DNA of 64,000 bases. Origin: Bacteroidetes bacterium GWF2_43_63. Lineage in GTDB: Bacteria; Bacteroidota; Bacteroidia; Bacteroidales; DTU049. The notes below the pieces were generated by a model. That model was not told the origin of the DNA and made no database searches. It worked only from the letters and a program-made list of their open reading frames with translations. The translations under genes and the position numbers were made by a program. Positions 7,762-15,509 of the stretch are shown here, piece by piece. Numbering within the stretch: position 1 is the stretch's first letter; each line of letters begins with the position of its first letter. The DNA is taken from assembly GCA_001769275.1 (NCBI GenBank), contig MEOQ01000040.1, positions 1 to 64,000 of the forward strand, given 5' to 3'.

Positions 7762-9540
7762 ATGCTTTTGGATGACTATATGACACGGAAACCGGCTCTG
7801 TTTCTAAGGAAACTGATCAGGCACAAGCAATTTGTGCTGTTGCTCAGTATCGTGGTGGGCCTGACTGCCGGTCTGGCTGCTGTAATCCTGAAGACTTCGG
7901 TGCATTATATTGAAGCCTATGTGCGCGAACAGGCCAATGTAGATGCGGAAAACTTCTACTATTTGATTTTACCCGGGTTGGGTATTTTGATCACTGTTTT
8001 ATTTACTGTTTATCTCATCAAAGACGATATCAGCCATGGCGTTTCCAAAATCCTGAAAGCCTTGTCAAAAGGCGAATCGAAGATGAAACCGCATTTCATG
8101 TATTCCGGATTGATTGGCTGTTCTATTACATCTGGCATGGGTGGCTCTGTAGGGATGGAGGCCCCGATTCTGGCAACCGGTGCGGCCATGGGCTCAAATA
8201 TTGGCTTATGGTTCGGACAGTCGCACAAGACACGCATGCTGCTGATTGGAGCAGGTACGGCAGGCGCATTGGCAGCGATTTTCAAGGCACCCATCGCGGG
8301 CGTTATTTTCGCAATCGAAGTGCTGGCGCTGGAAGTTACAGCGGCTTCGATCATTCCATTGCTTATAAGCGCTGTTACCGGGGCACTCGTATCGACATTT
8401 ATGCTTGGTAAAAGTATTGAATTTTATTTTTCAATTCAGGAACCATTCGAATTCAGAAATACATTGTATTACGTAATTCTCGGCATTGTATGCGGACTGG
8501 TTTCTGTTTATTTTCTGCGCACCAATAGCTGGATTGAGCAGTCTGTGCAAAAAATCAAAAAAAAATTCTGGCGCATAATTCTGGGCGGTGGCGCAGTTGG
8601 GTTGCTCATTTTTTTGTTTCCGCCTTTGTATGGTGAGGGTTATGCAGCCATGCGCATGATTTTGAGCGGCAATATTCATGATCTATCCAACAATTCATTT
8701 TTTTATAATTTCGACGCGGATTCCTGGATGTTTGTTGGGTATCTGGGTTTGATATTAATTCTCAAAGTTGCTGCAATGTCGCTTACAACTGGCGCGGGTG
8801 GCATCGGGGGCGCATTTGCTCCATCATTGTTTATGGGTGGCATCACAGGTGCCGCTTTTGTAAAAGTGGTGAATTTACTTGGATTTACAACCCTTATTCA
8901 ATCAAATTTTATTCTGGTCGGAATGGCTGGCCTGATTGCCGGCGTGATTTCAGCGCCACTCACAGCCATATTCCTTATTGCAGAAATTACGGGTGGCTAT
9001 GCATTGTTTATTCCCCTGATTGTCACCTCAAGCATTGCGTACATCACAACGCGGCTCTGGGAGCCATATTCGATATATACGCGTGGTCTGGCTCTCAGCG
9101 GCGAACTGGTTACGCACGATCGCGACAAATCAGCATTAACGCTTTTGAGAGTTAATGAAGTTGTTGAAAGCGATTTCAAAACGGTTCATCCAGATCAGAC
9201 ACTGCGCGAATTGGTTGATGTTATTTCAAAATCGAAACGCAACCTTTTTCCGGTTGTTGATGAATACTTCAACTATCTTGGTGTGATTACGCTTGACTCG
9301 GTCAGGCAGCTTATGTTTGAGCAGACGAAATATGATACGGTCTATTTGCGAGACCTTATGCAAATAGCAAAGGACTCGGTTTCGCTCAACGATAATCTTG
9401 AAACAGCTATGGTCAAGTTCCGGAAAACGGGTTGGTATAATCTTCCGGTGCTGAATGGCGAAAAATATGTCGGTTTTGTTTCGCGCGCCAATATATTAAT
9501 GACCTATCGAAATAAAATCCGGGAGTTTTCAGCTGAGTGA
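7762..9540 (+). CDS. ClC-family chloride channel or antiporter with C-terminal CBS pair
   Basis: A 592-residue membrane protein. The ClC transport core spans about residues 25-440 with many hydrophobic helices. The motif SVGMEAPILATG (residues 129-140) aligns with the GREGP filter and keeps the gating glutamate (E133). The first filter motif is SHGVSKIL instead of GSGIP, as is usual in Bacteroidota ClC proteins. Two CBS domains follow, at about residues 465-585. Such proteins exchange chloride for protons or conduct chloride at the inner membrane. CBS pairs often bind adenine nucleotides, so energy-state control is plausible. A second ATG six codons in (7780) is an alternative start. Confidence 0.92.
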   Translation: MLLDDYMTRKPALFLRKLIRHKQFVLLLSIVVGLTAGLAAVILKTSVHYIEAYVREQANVDAENFYYLILPGLGILITVLFTVYLIKDDISHGVSKILKALSKGESKMKPHFMYSGLIGCSITSGMGGSVGMEAPILATGAAMGSNIGLWFGQSHKTRMLLIGAGTAGALAAIFKAPIAGVIFAIEVLALEVTAASIIPLLISAVTGALVSTFMLGKSIEFYFSIQEPFEFRNTLYYVILGIVCGLVSVYFLRTNSWIEQSVQKIKKKFWRIILGGGAVGLLIFLFPPLYGEGYAAMRMILSGNIHDLSNNSFFYNFDADSWMFVGYLGLILILKVAAMSLTTGAGGIGGAFAPSLFMGGITGAAFVKVVNLLGFTTLIQSNFILVGMAGLIAGVISAPLTAIFLIAEITGGYALFIPLIVTSSIAYITTRLWEPYSIYTRGLALSGELVTHDRDKSALTLLRVNEVVESDFKTVHPDQTLRELVDVISKSKRNLFPVVDEYFNYLGVITLDSVRQLMFEQTKYDTVYLRDLMQIAKDSVSLNDNLETAMVKFRKTGWYNLPVLNGEKYVGFVSRANILMTYRNKIREFSAE

Positions 9541-9541
9541 T

Positions 9542-9580
9542 ACTACCCCTCGAAGGGTTCTAAACCTTTCGAGGGGTGGT
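9542..9580. repeat. REP palindrome copy 1
   Basis: Inverted repeat built on the arm CCCTCGAAGGGTT with a short apex, starting right after the ClC stop and 36 bases before the transposase. Core 9545-9577 (33 bp). The right arm reads AACCTTTCGAGGGG, one mismatch from perfect pairing. It could also act as a terminator-like hairpin for the ClC gene. Confidence 0.9.
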
Positions 9581-9615
9581 TAAGCGAGGGATTAGTAAAT
9601 TTAAAATTTAAGACT

Positions 9616-10200
9616 ATGAGTGACAATCTTCCTATACTCGAGAAAGGTCAGATTTATCACATCTACAATCAGGGCAATAATAAGGAGCGGCTTTTCATTT
9701 CCGAAGAAAACAGAAGATTTTTTATAGAATTATTTAAGCAATACATTTCGCCAATGTGTGATGTTTATGCATATTGTCTTTTAAGTAATCACTTTCATTT
9801 TTTACTGAAATTCAGGGAAGACTCAAAATGCGAAAACGGGAAATTGCATTATCCGTTTTCGCATTTTTTCAATGCTTATGCACAGGCATTCAATAAGGAG
9901 CAGGGTAGAAGCGGAAGTTTATTCAGAGGAAGATTCAAGCGGACACTCATCACCAATGAAGACCATTTTATTACTGCACTTCTTTATGTTCATCTGAACC
10001 CAGTAAAACATAAATTTTCAAACAGCGTTTTTGATTTTCACTGGTCATCGTATAACGCCTATTTTAATGAGGCAGAGAGCTGGCTTGATAAGAAATTTAT
10101 TCTTTCAAAAGTTGACGGGAAAGATAATTTTGCGGCAATCCATCTTCAACGAAAAGACGAGATTCTTGCGATCAGAAGCTTTGAAGACTGGGGAGAGTAA
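9616..10200 (+). mobile_element. REP-associated tyrosine transposase (RAYT, Y1/HUH family)
   Basis: A 194-residue coding gene for an IS200/IS605-related single-strand transposase. The HUH pair is HFH at residues 59-61 in LLSNHFHFLL. The catalytic tyrosine is most likely Y124 in LLYVHLNPV, the usual Y-x-H-x-N-P helix of RAYTs. A basic segment (SLFRGRFKRT) precedes it. RAYTs are domesticated or semi-mobile proteins that bind and cleave REP hairpins. Here the gene is bracketed by REP palindromes, 36 bases upstream and directly after the stop, the classic REPtron arrangement. The reading frame is intact, so it may be active. No insertion-sequence ends or accessory tnpB are present. Confidence 0.92.
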
Positions 10201-10251
10201 ACCCTCGAAGGGAGCGTAAACCCTCGAAGGGTTCAGAACCCTTCGAGGGTT
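10201..10251. repeat. REP half-copy plus REP palindrome copy 2
   Basis: A half-arm (10201-10213) begins at the base after the transposase stop, followed by a full 33-bp palindrome at 10219-10251 with perfectly matching arms around a CAG apex. The right-hand part encodes the last residues and stop of peptidase E on the opposite strand. Confidence 0.9.
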
Positions 10252-10970
10252 GAGATATCGCTTCCAGGCTCAAATTCCTGCGTTGGTTTGCCGTAGTTGA
10301 AGACAATCAAGGGGCGGTCGCCGCCCAAAGAAATTCCTTTTTCGTTGTATTCAAAGTAGCAACCTTCGCGAAGGCCGGCAACAACAGTGCTGCGGTTGAC
10401 TGTGAGAAATTCCTCGATGCGCTGCTGGCGAGTTTCGCCGCCATGTCCTTCGGGATTGGCATCGAGATAATGCGGGTTGATCTGAAACGGAATTACATTC
10501 AGACATTTGAAACTTGCGGGCTCCACAATAGGCATATCGTTCGTGGTAAACAGGGCAGGGCAGGCAACGTTTGAACCGGCACTCCAGCCGCAATAGGGCG
10601 TTCCCTGCAGCACTTTCTCGCGGATGACTTCCATCAGTCCCGTTTTGTGCAACATGTGAACGAGATAGAACGTATTGCCGCCGCCGACCGAAATGGCTTC
10701 AGCGTTTTTCATGGCTGCAACAGGATCAGCTTCTTTATGTACCGAAGTGAATTCAATGCCGAATTCGGCAAACACACCGGCCACGCGGTTGATGTATGCA
10801 TCATACGATGCTTCGATGCTTTCGTCCACCAGATTGACGCCGGCATACGGGACGAACAGCACTTTTTTGACATTGTATTTTTTATAGAAGGATACTATTT
10901 TTTCCTTGCACCAGCCAAGGTACGGAGCCCCGGCCATGGTGGAATTACTGATGAGAAGCATGTTTTTCAT
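10233..10970 (-). CDS. pepE: peptidase E (alpha-aspartyl dipeptidase, S51)
   Basis: A 245-residue cytoplasmic serine peptidase that hydrolyses dipeptides with N-terminal Asp. The nucleophile lies in GWSAGSN, with upstream SVGGGNTF and the INPHY segment, all typical of PepE. The family is usually about 230 residues. The ATG at 10970 is chosen because a TAnnTTTG promoter overlaps the alternative TTG at 10988. The C-terminal residues STLEGF and the TGA stop are encoded by a REP palindrome (10219-10251), so the natural tail has been replaced or extended by repeat DNA. Monocistronic. Confidence 0.9.
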   Translation of the reverse strand: MKNMLLISNSTMAGAPYLGWCKEKIVSFYKKYNVKKVLFVPYAGVNLVDESIEASYDAYINRVAGVFAEFGIEFTSVHKEADPVAAMKNAEAISVGGGNTFYLVHMLHKTGLMEVIREKVLQGTPYCGWSAGSNVACPALFTTNDMPIVEPASFKCLNVIPFQINPHYLDANPEGHGGETRQQRIEEFLTVNRSTVVAGLREGCYFEYNEKGISLGGDRPLIVFNYGKPTQEFEPGSDISTLEGF

Positions 10971-10985
10971 GGGAGAGATTTTTTT

Positions 10986-10993
10986 CAAAGATA
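10986..10993 (-). promoter_or_regulatory. -7 promoter element (TATCTTTG)
   Basis: TAnnTTTG on the minus strand, 15 bases before the pepE ATG at 10970. It overlaps a TTG codon at 10988, which argues against using that codon as the start. Confidence 0.55.
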
Positions 10994-11242
10994 AATATTT
11001 TTCTTAGCGGAATAAAGCAAATCGTTGGCTTACGTTTACCGGAAGGTTGCACTCAGCGTTTTTTTTATCCGTTCAATTGCTTTCGGTGTGTCTGAAAGCC
11101 GCGTTACAACATCAGCGAAGGCTATCCACATTTGTAATCTTAATTAATTCACAATCAGTGAAATGTATAAACAATTTCCAGTTGTATATAATGGGTTTTG
11201 GCCTATAATGTATCAACTTTGTATTCACTAATATATCTCAAA

Positions 11243-12502
11243 ATGAAAGCGCTTATAAGTTTAAATTATCACGGAAGAAACTTCATATACATAATGACAT
11301 TGTGTATTTCTTCATTTTTTAGCGGACCAACTTTTGGACAGGCACCTGATATAGGTACTGATTCAAGTTTCGCGTTGTTTACTGCTGCAGGAGACTTTAA
11401 TAATACCGGCTCAACAATCATTTGGGGCGATGCAGGCACTAATGTGGGTGCATATACGGGGAGTCCGACGGTTATGGGAGAAGTTCATGTTGCAGATATT
11501 GTTGCAGCACAGGCCGCGGTGGATGTAAGCGCTGCGTATAGTTTTATGACCGGACTAATCTGCGACAGCACTATAACAACTCCATTTGGCAACGGTCTGG
11601 TTTTGGGACCAGGCAAAGTATATTGTCTTACAACCGCTTCTGCTTTGAATGGAGATTTGATTTTAGATGCAAAGGGTGATCCCAGTGGAATTTTTATAAT
11701 TAAAATCAATGGGGCACTTTCTACAAGCCCAAGCTCAAAAGTAATTCTTAAAAACGCAGCCTCGTTTTGCAATGTGTATTGGCAAGTGGTGGGAGCGGTT
11801 GATTTGGGTGAAAATTCCATTTTCAGAGGCACTATTATCGCCGACGGGGCTATCAGTCTTTTGGATGGCGCATCGTTGGACGGAAGGGGTCTTAGTCGTG
11901 CAGGAGCTATTACTTTAAACGGTAATATGGTCGTGGGTTGTGATGCTAATGGAGATCCAATGCCCATCGTTTTAACAAGTTTCGAAGGTCAATCCGTTGG
12001 ATCTTCTATTCAGCTTAATTGGTCAACTGCAACTGAAACAAACAACGATTATTTTACGATTCAACGATCCAATGATGCTGTTTCTTTTCAAGATTTATTG
12101 CGTATAGAGGGCGCCGGCAACAGCAATGTAATTCACCAATATTCAGCCATAGACCTTCAGCCATTTGATGGTGCTGTGTTTTATCGTCTTATGCAGACAG
12201 ATTTTGACGGAACAACAACATTTTCAGACGTAATTGTCGTTCATTTTGCAAAGACAACCCCGTTTACTGTCTTCCCAAATCCTTTCAGTACTTCAGCAAC
12301 CTTTGTTTTAGATGACATGCTGATTGAAACGAAAAATTTCGAACTGAAAATCTATAATGTCATGGGAAAGGAGATGATGAGCTCGATCTTAACAGATCGG
12401 TTGACTACGCTTGCTACTGGCGATCTCACTCCCGGGATATATTTGTACAAGATAACCAGCAATGGCGAAATGATACAATCGGGACGATTAATTTCGGAAT
12501 AA
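11243..12502 (+). CDS. secreted ice-binding-like (DUF3494) protein with type-A T9SS tail
   Basis: A 419-residue exported protein. The signal peptide ends near FGQ (about residue 33). Residues about 40-240 match the DUF3494 ice-binding-like fold: VWGD-type opening, DGDLILDAKGDPSGIFIIKINGAL, then WQVVGAVDLGENSIFRGTIIADGAI and a final GRGLSRAGAITLNGN. DUF3494 is a beta-solenoid found in bacterial and algal antifreeze proteins and in adhesins, so ice binding is possible but not implied. A linker with TATETNNDYFTIQRS and a type-A T9SS domain (FPNPF ... IYLYKI ... SGRLISE) follow. The ATG at 11243 is used because the signal peptide starts there. Confidence 0.85.
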   Translation: MKALISLNYHGRNFIYIMTLCISSFFSGPTFGQAPDIGTDSSFALFTAAGDFNNTGSTIIWGDAGTNVGAYTGSPTVMGEVHVADIVAAQAAVDVSAAYSFMTGLICDSTITTPFGNGLVLGPGKVYCLTTASALNGDLILDAKGDPSGIFIIKINGALSTSPSSKVILKNAASFCNVYWQVVGAVDLGENSIFRGTIIADGAISLLDGASLDGRGLSRAGAITLNGNMVVGCDANGDPMPIVLTSFEGQSVGSSIQLNWSTATETNNDYFTIQRSNDAVSFQDLLRIEGAGNSNVIHQYSAIDLQPFDGAVFYRLMQTDFDGTTTFSDVIVVHFAKTTPFTVFPNPFSTSATFVLDDMLIETKNFELKIYNVMGKEMMSSILTDRLTTLATGDLTPGIYLYKITSNGEMIQSGRLISE

Positions 12503-12656
12503 TCAGCCGATAATAGTTGGAAATAATATTCCGATAGAGAACATGGATCATGAGTGAAAGATGTAACGTATTTCTTAAGCAATATAACTCTTTTGGTCCA
12601 TTCATGACTGATCTTTGATTATGCGGATTCATTCACAAATCACTAATTCAATTACC

Positions 12657-14639
12657 ATGAAAAAATATACACCTTCTTTAAAAATCAACCCAGAAGAATT
12701 TTATTGTAACCATGATGGCTCGATTCGTCTAGGTGTTATAAGTCTGATAACATTATTTACTATTGTTTTTTCGAGCTTAAATTCGATCAGTCAAAATCCG
12801 ACAACAACGTTTCCTGCCGGTGCCTATATCATTGATATGGGGCAAACCCCTCAATCAAAAGCCAATGGATTAAAACCGTATGGCTTGGTTTATCAATTGA
12901 TTATTACTGCAGTAGTTCCTGTCAACTGGGCCATCAATTCCTCAAAGGTAAAAGACGGCATTGATTTTACAGCATCAACCTCAGCAGGCACCAAAAATTA
13001 CAAAGGCGGTTCCTTTGTTATTAGCAGCGACTATATTACAGCATCCGTAATTACTTTAATTAATACATGGAAAGTAAAGGGTGTGATAGTTGATGGCCCT
13101 ACAATTGGCATTTTTACTGCTCCTGTATACAAGGAGCTTACCACTTGGCCAATTGCAGTATTGGATGCTGACAATGATGGGTTGATTTCCCCATACTATG
13201 CCAACGCAGAAGTTCCAAAAGCTTCTTATAAATTGAATGCAAATCCGTTGATGCTATCCGGCTGTACTGGTGGCGATTTGTACGTTTTACCACATGCTGA
13301 TCCAGATGACTGGGATACAGCATGGATAACGGCTTTGCAAAATTACATTAACAATGGTGGTTTCTTATGGGCTGGCTGTCATGCCGTAAGCGTTTTGGAA
13401 AATATTCCCGGATGTAATTTTTTAAGTACTGGTGGATTAATTGCTGGTGATGATCATTCTAACAGTACTGCAAATTACTTGTATACCTATAACTCATCAT
13501 CCGCTGCCAATCCCATCATGCAGTTTATAGGAACGCTTGATGGCTCCACGACGAATGGTTCTGAACAAATCTATGTTCCCGGTGCTGCCGGATGGAGAAG
13601 CACAACAACTCAGGCCGTTTATGATGCAAATTATATTAACACCAAAACGCACCTGGCTTATACATTTCCACAAGCTGCTACGATTGTTGCCTATGGCCCT
13701 GCTTTCGGCGATATCACTAAAGGAACGGTAATGTATGAGGCCGGACATGATTTAACCAAGGGTACTATTACTGAGCAGGTAGCAGCCCAGAGGGCATACT
13801 TTAACTTTGTTCTAATGGCCGGAGAGCAAACTCAGATTACTATAAGTTTAGCAGCTCTACCCGGTAATTATGAACCAGGAGAAACCTATTCATTAAATGC
13901 AACAGTAAGTGGCGGCACTTTGCCTTATACATACAAATGGAGTTGTGACAATGGTGGAACATTCACTGACGAATTTATTAATCCAACAAATTATACCGCT
14001 CCTTTAACTTCTATTCCCGTCATAATCAAATTGAAGGTTACAGATGCTTGTGGAAGGGTTAATTTTGCCACTTTAAAATGGGTGGGGAAATTCTTACCTA
14101 TCGAATTATTATCATTCTATGCAGAACCCGAGAATGATTTCATTAATATCTCATGGTCAACTGCAAGCGAAATAAACAATGATTACTTCACTATTGAAAA
14201 AGGCATTGATGCAATGAATTTTGAATTTGTGGCAAATGTTGATGGAGCAGGGAACAGTAATGCTCTTTTAAACTATTCAACAAGTGATAATGAACCTTCT
14301 TCCGGTGTTTCATATTACAGATTAAAGCAAACTGATTTCGACGGGAATTTTTCTTACTCAAATGTAATTGAAGTGGATTTTGTCGGACGGCTTGCAGATA
14401 ACGTAACCATTTACCCGAATCCATTTTACGAGTCTGTCAACATAAGGATAAATGATGCATTGCAAATTTATAACTACGAATTTAGAATTTTCAATGATTT
14501 GGGAGAAGAAGTGACGAGCATCATCTTAACTGAAAGCTTCACAACGCTTGCTGCAGGAGAATTGTTTGCGGGGAGTTATTTGTACACGATATCCGGCAAT
14601 GGCGAAATGATACAATCGGGACGATTGATTTCGGAGTGA
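12657..14639 (+). CDS. secreted protein with amidotransferase-like domain, PKD-like domain and T9SS tail
   Basis: A 660-residue exported protein, started at the ATG at 12657 (MKKYTPSLK). A hydrophobic segment near residues 25-45 is the export signal, unusually far from the N-terminus. Residues about 55-400 form an alpha/beta domain with repeated GVIVDGP, PIAVLDADNDG, LYVLPHADPDDW and NYINNGGFLWAGCHAVSVLEN segments. The last has the look of a class-I glutamine-amidotransferase or ThuA-like nucleophile elbow (GCH), but I cannot prove activity. A PKD/SprB-type domain (LPYTYKWSCDNGGTF) and a type-A T9SS tail follow. Its 3' end is nearly identical to that of the upstream ice-binding-like gene. Confidence 0.75.
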   Translation: MKKYTPSLKINPEEFYCNHDGSIRLGVISLITLFTIVFSSLNSISQNPTTTFPAGAYIIDMGQTPQSKANGLKPYGLVYQLIITAVVPVNWAINSSKVKDGIDFTASTSAGTKNYKGGSFVISSDYITASVITLINTWKVKGVIVDGPTIGIFTAPVYKELTTWPIAVLDADNDGLISPYYANAEVPKASYKLNANPLMLSGCTGGDLYVLPHADPDDWDTAWITALQNYINNGGFLWAGCHAVSVLENIPGCNFLSTGGLIAGDDHSNSTANYLYTYNSSSAANPIMQFIGTLDGSTTNGSEQIYVPGAAGWRSTTTQAVYDANYINTKTHLAYTFPQAATIVAYGPAFGDITKGTVMYEAGHDLTKGTITEQVAAQRAYFNFVLMAGEQTQITISLAALPGNYEPGETYSLNATVSGGTLPYTYKWSCDNGGTFTDEFINPTNYTAPLTSIPVIIKLKVTDACGRVNFATLKWVGKFLPIELLSFYAEPENDFINISWSTASEINNDYFTIEKGIDAMNFEFVANVDGAGNSNALLNYSTSDNEPSSGVSYYRLKQTDFDGNFSYSNVIEVDFVGRLADNVTIYPNPFYESVNIRINDALQIYNYEFRIFNDLGEEVTSIILTESFTTLAAGELFAGSYLYTISGNGEMIQSGRLISE

Positions 14640-14847
14640 TTATGCTGTTTTATTTCGAACACAACCATTGTTTTCTTTCGGATCACATGCAATAGCTCTG
14701 TCATTAATCGTTTTTCCTGTAATTCAATTTGTTTGGCTATATCATTTTTTGAGGTGCCAATCAAATTATTAAACATACATGGCACGAGTTTATACGAATT
14801 CTAATACCGACAAAGCAACAGGCCTTTATATTCTAAAATTTTGAGTG

Positions 14848-14997
14848 TTTCCCGACATTTTAGCGTCAGCAAACGAGGGTTAAGAAAAGATTTGCTGACC
14901 TGGAATCGTCGGGTAGTGATAATCCTTTAGCACCCAACGATTCCGTGTCCATTCCCGCTCTCCATTCAAGTCGGGTGGACGCCAAAATGTTGGGTGC
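14848..14997. repeat. nested (cloverleaf) palindromic element, single copy
   Basis: Three inverted-repeat pairs are arranged as a three-way junction. The outer arms at 14851-14867 and 14978-14994 match at 15 of 17 positions. Inside lie GTCAGCAAA / TTTGCTGAC (14865-14873, 14891-14899) and GGAATCGTCGGGT / ACCCAACGATTCC (14902-14914, 14932-14944). No ORF. It occupies the middle of a 445-base gene-free stretch (14640-15084); I see nothing else recognisable in the rest of that stretch. Confidence 0.7.
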
Positions 14998-15084
14998 GCA
15001 TCAAAAGCTTTGCTTTACATCAAGTAATTTCAGCACCTCGAAAAAAGAATATACCATTTGTTTTCGTTAGTTCCAATAAAACAT

Positions 15085-15375
15085 TCAAAACTCCATTCGA
15101 TCGGGTTTCGGTTTTGCTTTAGCCTGCTTTAATTGCCTTTTCTTATCAAAAAAAAGATACAGCCGTTCCACTTCATCTCTGGCCCAGGGTGTTTTTCTTA
15201 AAAACGTAAGGCTGGATTTTATTGACGGATCTTTTTTAAAGCAATTGATGTTGATTTTCGCTGCTAATCTTTCCCAACCATAGTGTTCCACCAGTTGCTC
15301 CAGCATCGTTATCAATTTCACTCCGTGCAACGGGTTGTTGGGTTGTTCTTTTTGTTGTGGGTTTTCCTGATCCAT
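15085..15375 (-). CDS. VF530-like (DUF2132) protein
   Basis: A 96-residue basic protein. The core [26 protein letters not shown] ... [26 protein letters not shown] is the complete VF530/DUF2132 domain, a small helical domain suggested from structure to bind DNA. The ATG at 15375 gives the usual short form. The tail is rich in Lys and Gln ([13 protein letters not shown]). The function in the cell is not established. It lies downstream of, and on the same strand as, the large TPR protein, separated by about 134 bases. Confidence 0.85.
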   Translation of the reverse strand: MDQENPQQKEQPNNPLHGVKLITMLEQLVEHYGWERLAAKININCFKKDPSIKSSLTFLRKTPWARDEVERLYLFFDKKRQLKQAKAKPKPDRMEF

Positions 15376-15509
15376 GAATATGACGGTTAATTCTGGTTTT
15401 GCTTGGTATACGAGGGTGAAAAAAACAGCCTTGTCACTCTGTAACGTAACGCTACCCGCTTTCAGCGGGATAAATTTCACGCGTAACGCTTGTAACGAAA
15501 ATTCTCATA

